From Straminergon stramineum (taxonomy: Eukaryota > Streptophyta > Bryopsida > Hypnales > Calliergonaceae), in NCBI GenBank assembly GCA_963920665.1, contig OY987266.1, forward strand, positions 25,036,248 through 25,100,247: a stretch of DNA of 64,000 nucleotides. Direction: 5' to 3'. Shown in pieces: positions 63,406 to 64,000 of this stretch (position 1 is the first letter of the stretch; every line of letters starts with the position of its first letter). The notes under the pieces are model-generated. The model was not told the origin of the DNA, did not search any database, and was given only the letters and a program-made list of their open reading frames with translations. The translations under genes and the position numbers were made by a program.

Positions 63406-63632
63406 CCCATAAACAATATAGCAAACTTTTTTTTCTTTGATAAATGACAAGGAATTTTCCTATGCCAGACAAAAGTGCAGCTATTATCCTCAGAACAAGG
63501 AGTAGAAAGGGAAGATCTTCTAGAGTACTTTGACCTCCAATGAGTATTTTTTTATTTTTCTAAAGTAGATGATGTCACACAGTTCCCAAAAGGTTGATAT
63601 CCACGATTACCAGTTCGTCCTTTTAGGGTTAA
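63402..63632 (+). mobile_element. Family C TTAA MITE, copy 4
   Basis: It starts TTAACCCATAAACAAT and ends CGTCCTTTTAGGGTTAA. It is collinear with copy 3 and follows it head to tail in the same orientation. Confidence 0.75.
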
Positions 63633-64000
63633 AACAAAGTTGGGGTTCTTTTCTACAACGAAGTGGAAACAGCGGCCTTAAGTTTACTAAACTACGTTAA
63701 ATATCAGCACTCCACGTAGTATTGATGATCAAGCTGGCATTACCCATTTCCGCCGCAAAAGGAGCAGCAAGGGTCCCTTTTCTTTTTCTTTTTCTTTTTC
63801 TTTTCTTTTCCTTTTCTTTGTGAAATCAATTAACTGAAAGCTGCTTCTTTTATGCCGAATGCAAGGCAACTGAAACTCAGTCCAGCGGAGCCCAAATAAT
63901 TGCACCAACCAGTGCATGTGGCGAAAGAAAATACTCCGGGCGAGGCCAAGGGGCCACCTGTGCCATGGCATAGGACTGTGACACGTGGATTTCAGGTGGG
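63633..64000. other. window-edge intergenic DNA with a pyrimidine tract
   Basis: A (TTTTTC)n tract lies at about 63777-63819, followed by higher-GC sequence. It may be the promoter of a gene beyond the window. An 80-codon minus frame here is partly encoded by the tract and is not credible. Confidence 0.45.

Noticed and set aside
63729..63971. 80-codon minus frame with KRKEKEKEKEK
   Set aside because: The Lys/Glu run is a translation of the pyrimidine microsatellite.
1..64000. tRNA or rRNA genes, CRISPR arrays, organelle insertions
   Set aside because: No cloverleaf-type B-box with a matching arm, no spaced direct-repeat array and no plastid or mitochondrial gene fragment was recognised by eye.

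Overview
This looks like a land-plant nuclear chromosome segment, and most likely a bryophyte (probably a moss). The genes carry many short GT-AG introns and encode plant families: an LRR-VIII-1-type receptor kinase, a LORELEI-like GPI protein, a CW/MBD protein and a GALS-type galactosyltransferase. GC-richer genes sit in long AT-rich intergenic DNA. The species assignment is inference; no search was run.

Layout: (1) 1-2250 (minus) is one arm of a widely separated inverted duplication. It holds the 5' leader and first 56 codons of a gene with a putative HeLo/MLKL-like N-terminus and runs off the left edge. (2) 5584-8648 (minus) encodes SEC23, the COPII coat GTPase activator, in 3 exons (780 codons). 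(3) 10871-21320 (minus) encodes a complete 814-residue, 19-exon LRR receptor kinase with a paired-cysteine motif next to the membrane. (4) 23.2-38.5 kb has no convincing gene but holds a dense set of nested TIR elements. (5) 38552-40249 (minus) encodes a LORELEI-like GPI-anchored protein of 168 aa. (6) 44123-45940 (minus) encodes a CW-zinc-finger plus methyl-CpG-binding-domain protein of 340 aa. (7) 46-50.5 kb is AT-rich, with a decayed Gag-like fragment and an interleaved foldback. (8) 50585-55204 (plus) is the second arm of the duplication and continues into a full-length tandem kinase: N-terminal helical domain, pseudokinase, then a complete kinase. It is interrupted by two in-frame stops and one frameshift. 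(9) 56156-58124 (minus) encodes a GALS-type beta-1,4-galactan galactosyltransferase of 507 aa. (10) 58.1-64 kb is mostly repeats, including a chain of elements that abut exactly at shared TTAA sites.

Exon boundaries were built by hand. For SEC23, the receptor kinase, the LORELEI-like gene, the MBD gene and GALS, every intron has GT-AG ends and the phases sum to an open frame. The most unusual gene is the duplicated putative HeLo/MLKL-like tandem kinase. The most unusual DNA is the TTAA-flanked (piggyBac-like) non-autonomous element family, for which the window holds both an occupied and an empty target site. The receptor kinase, LORELEI-like protein and tandem kinase could all act in surface or immune signalling, but their proximity may be chance.
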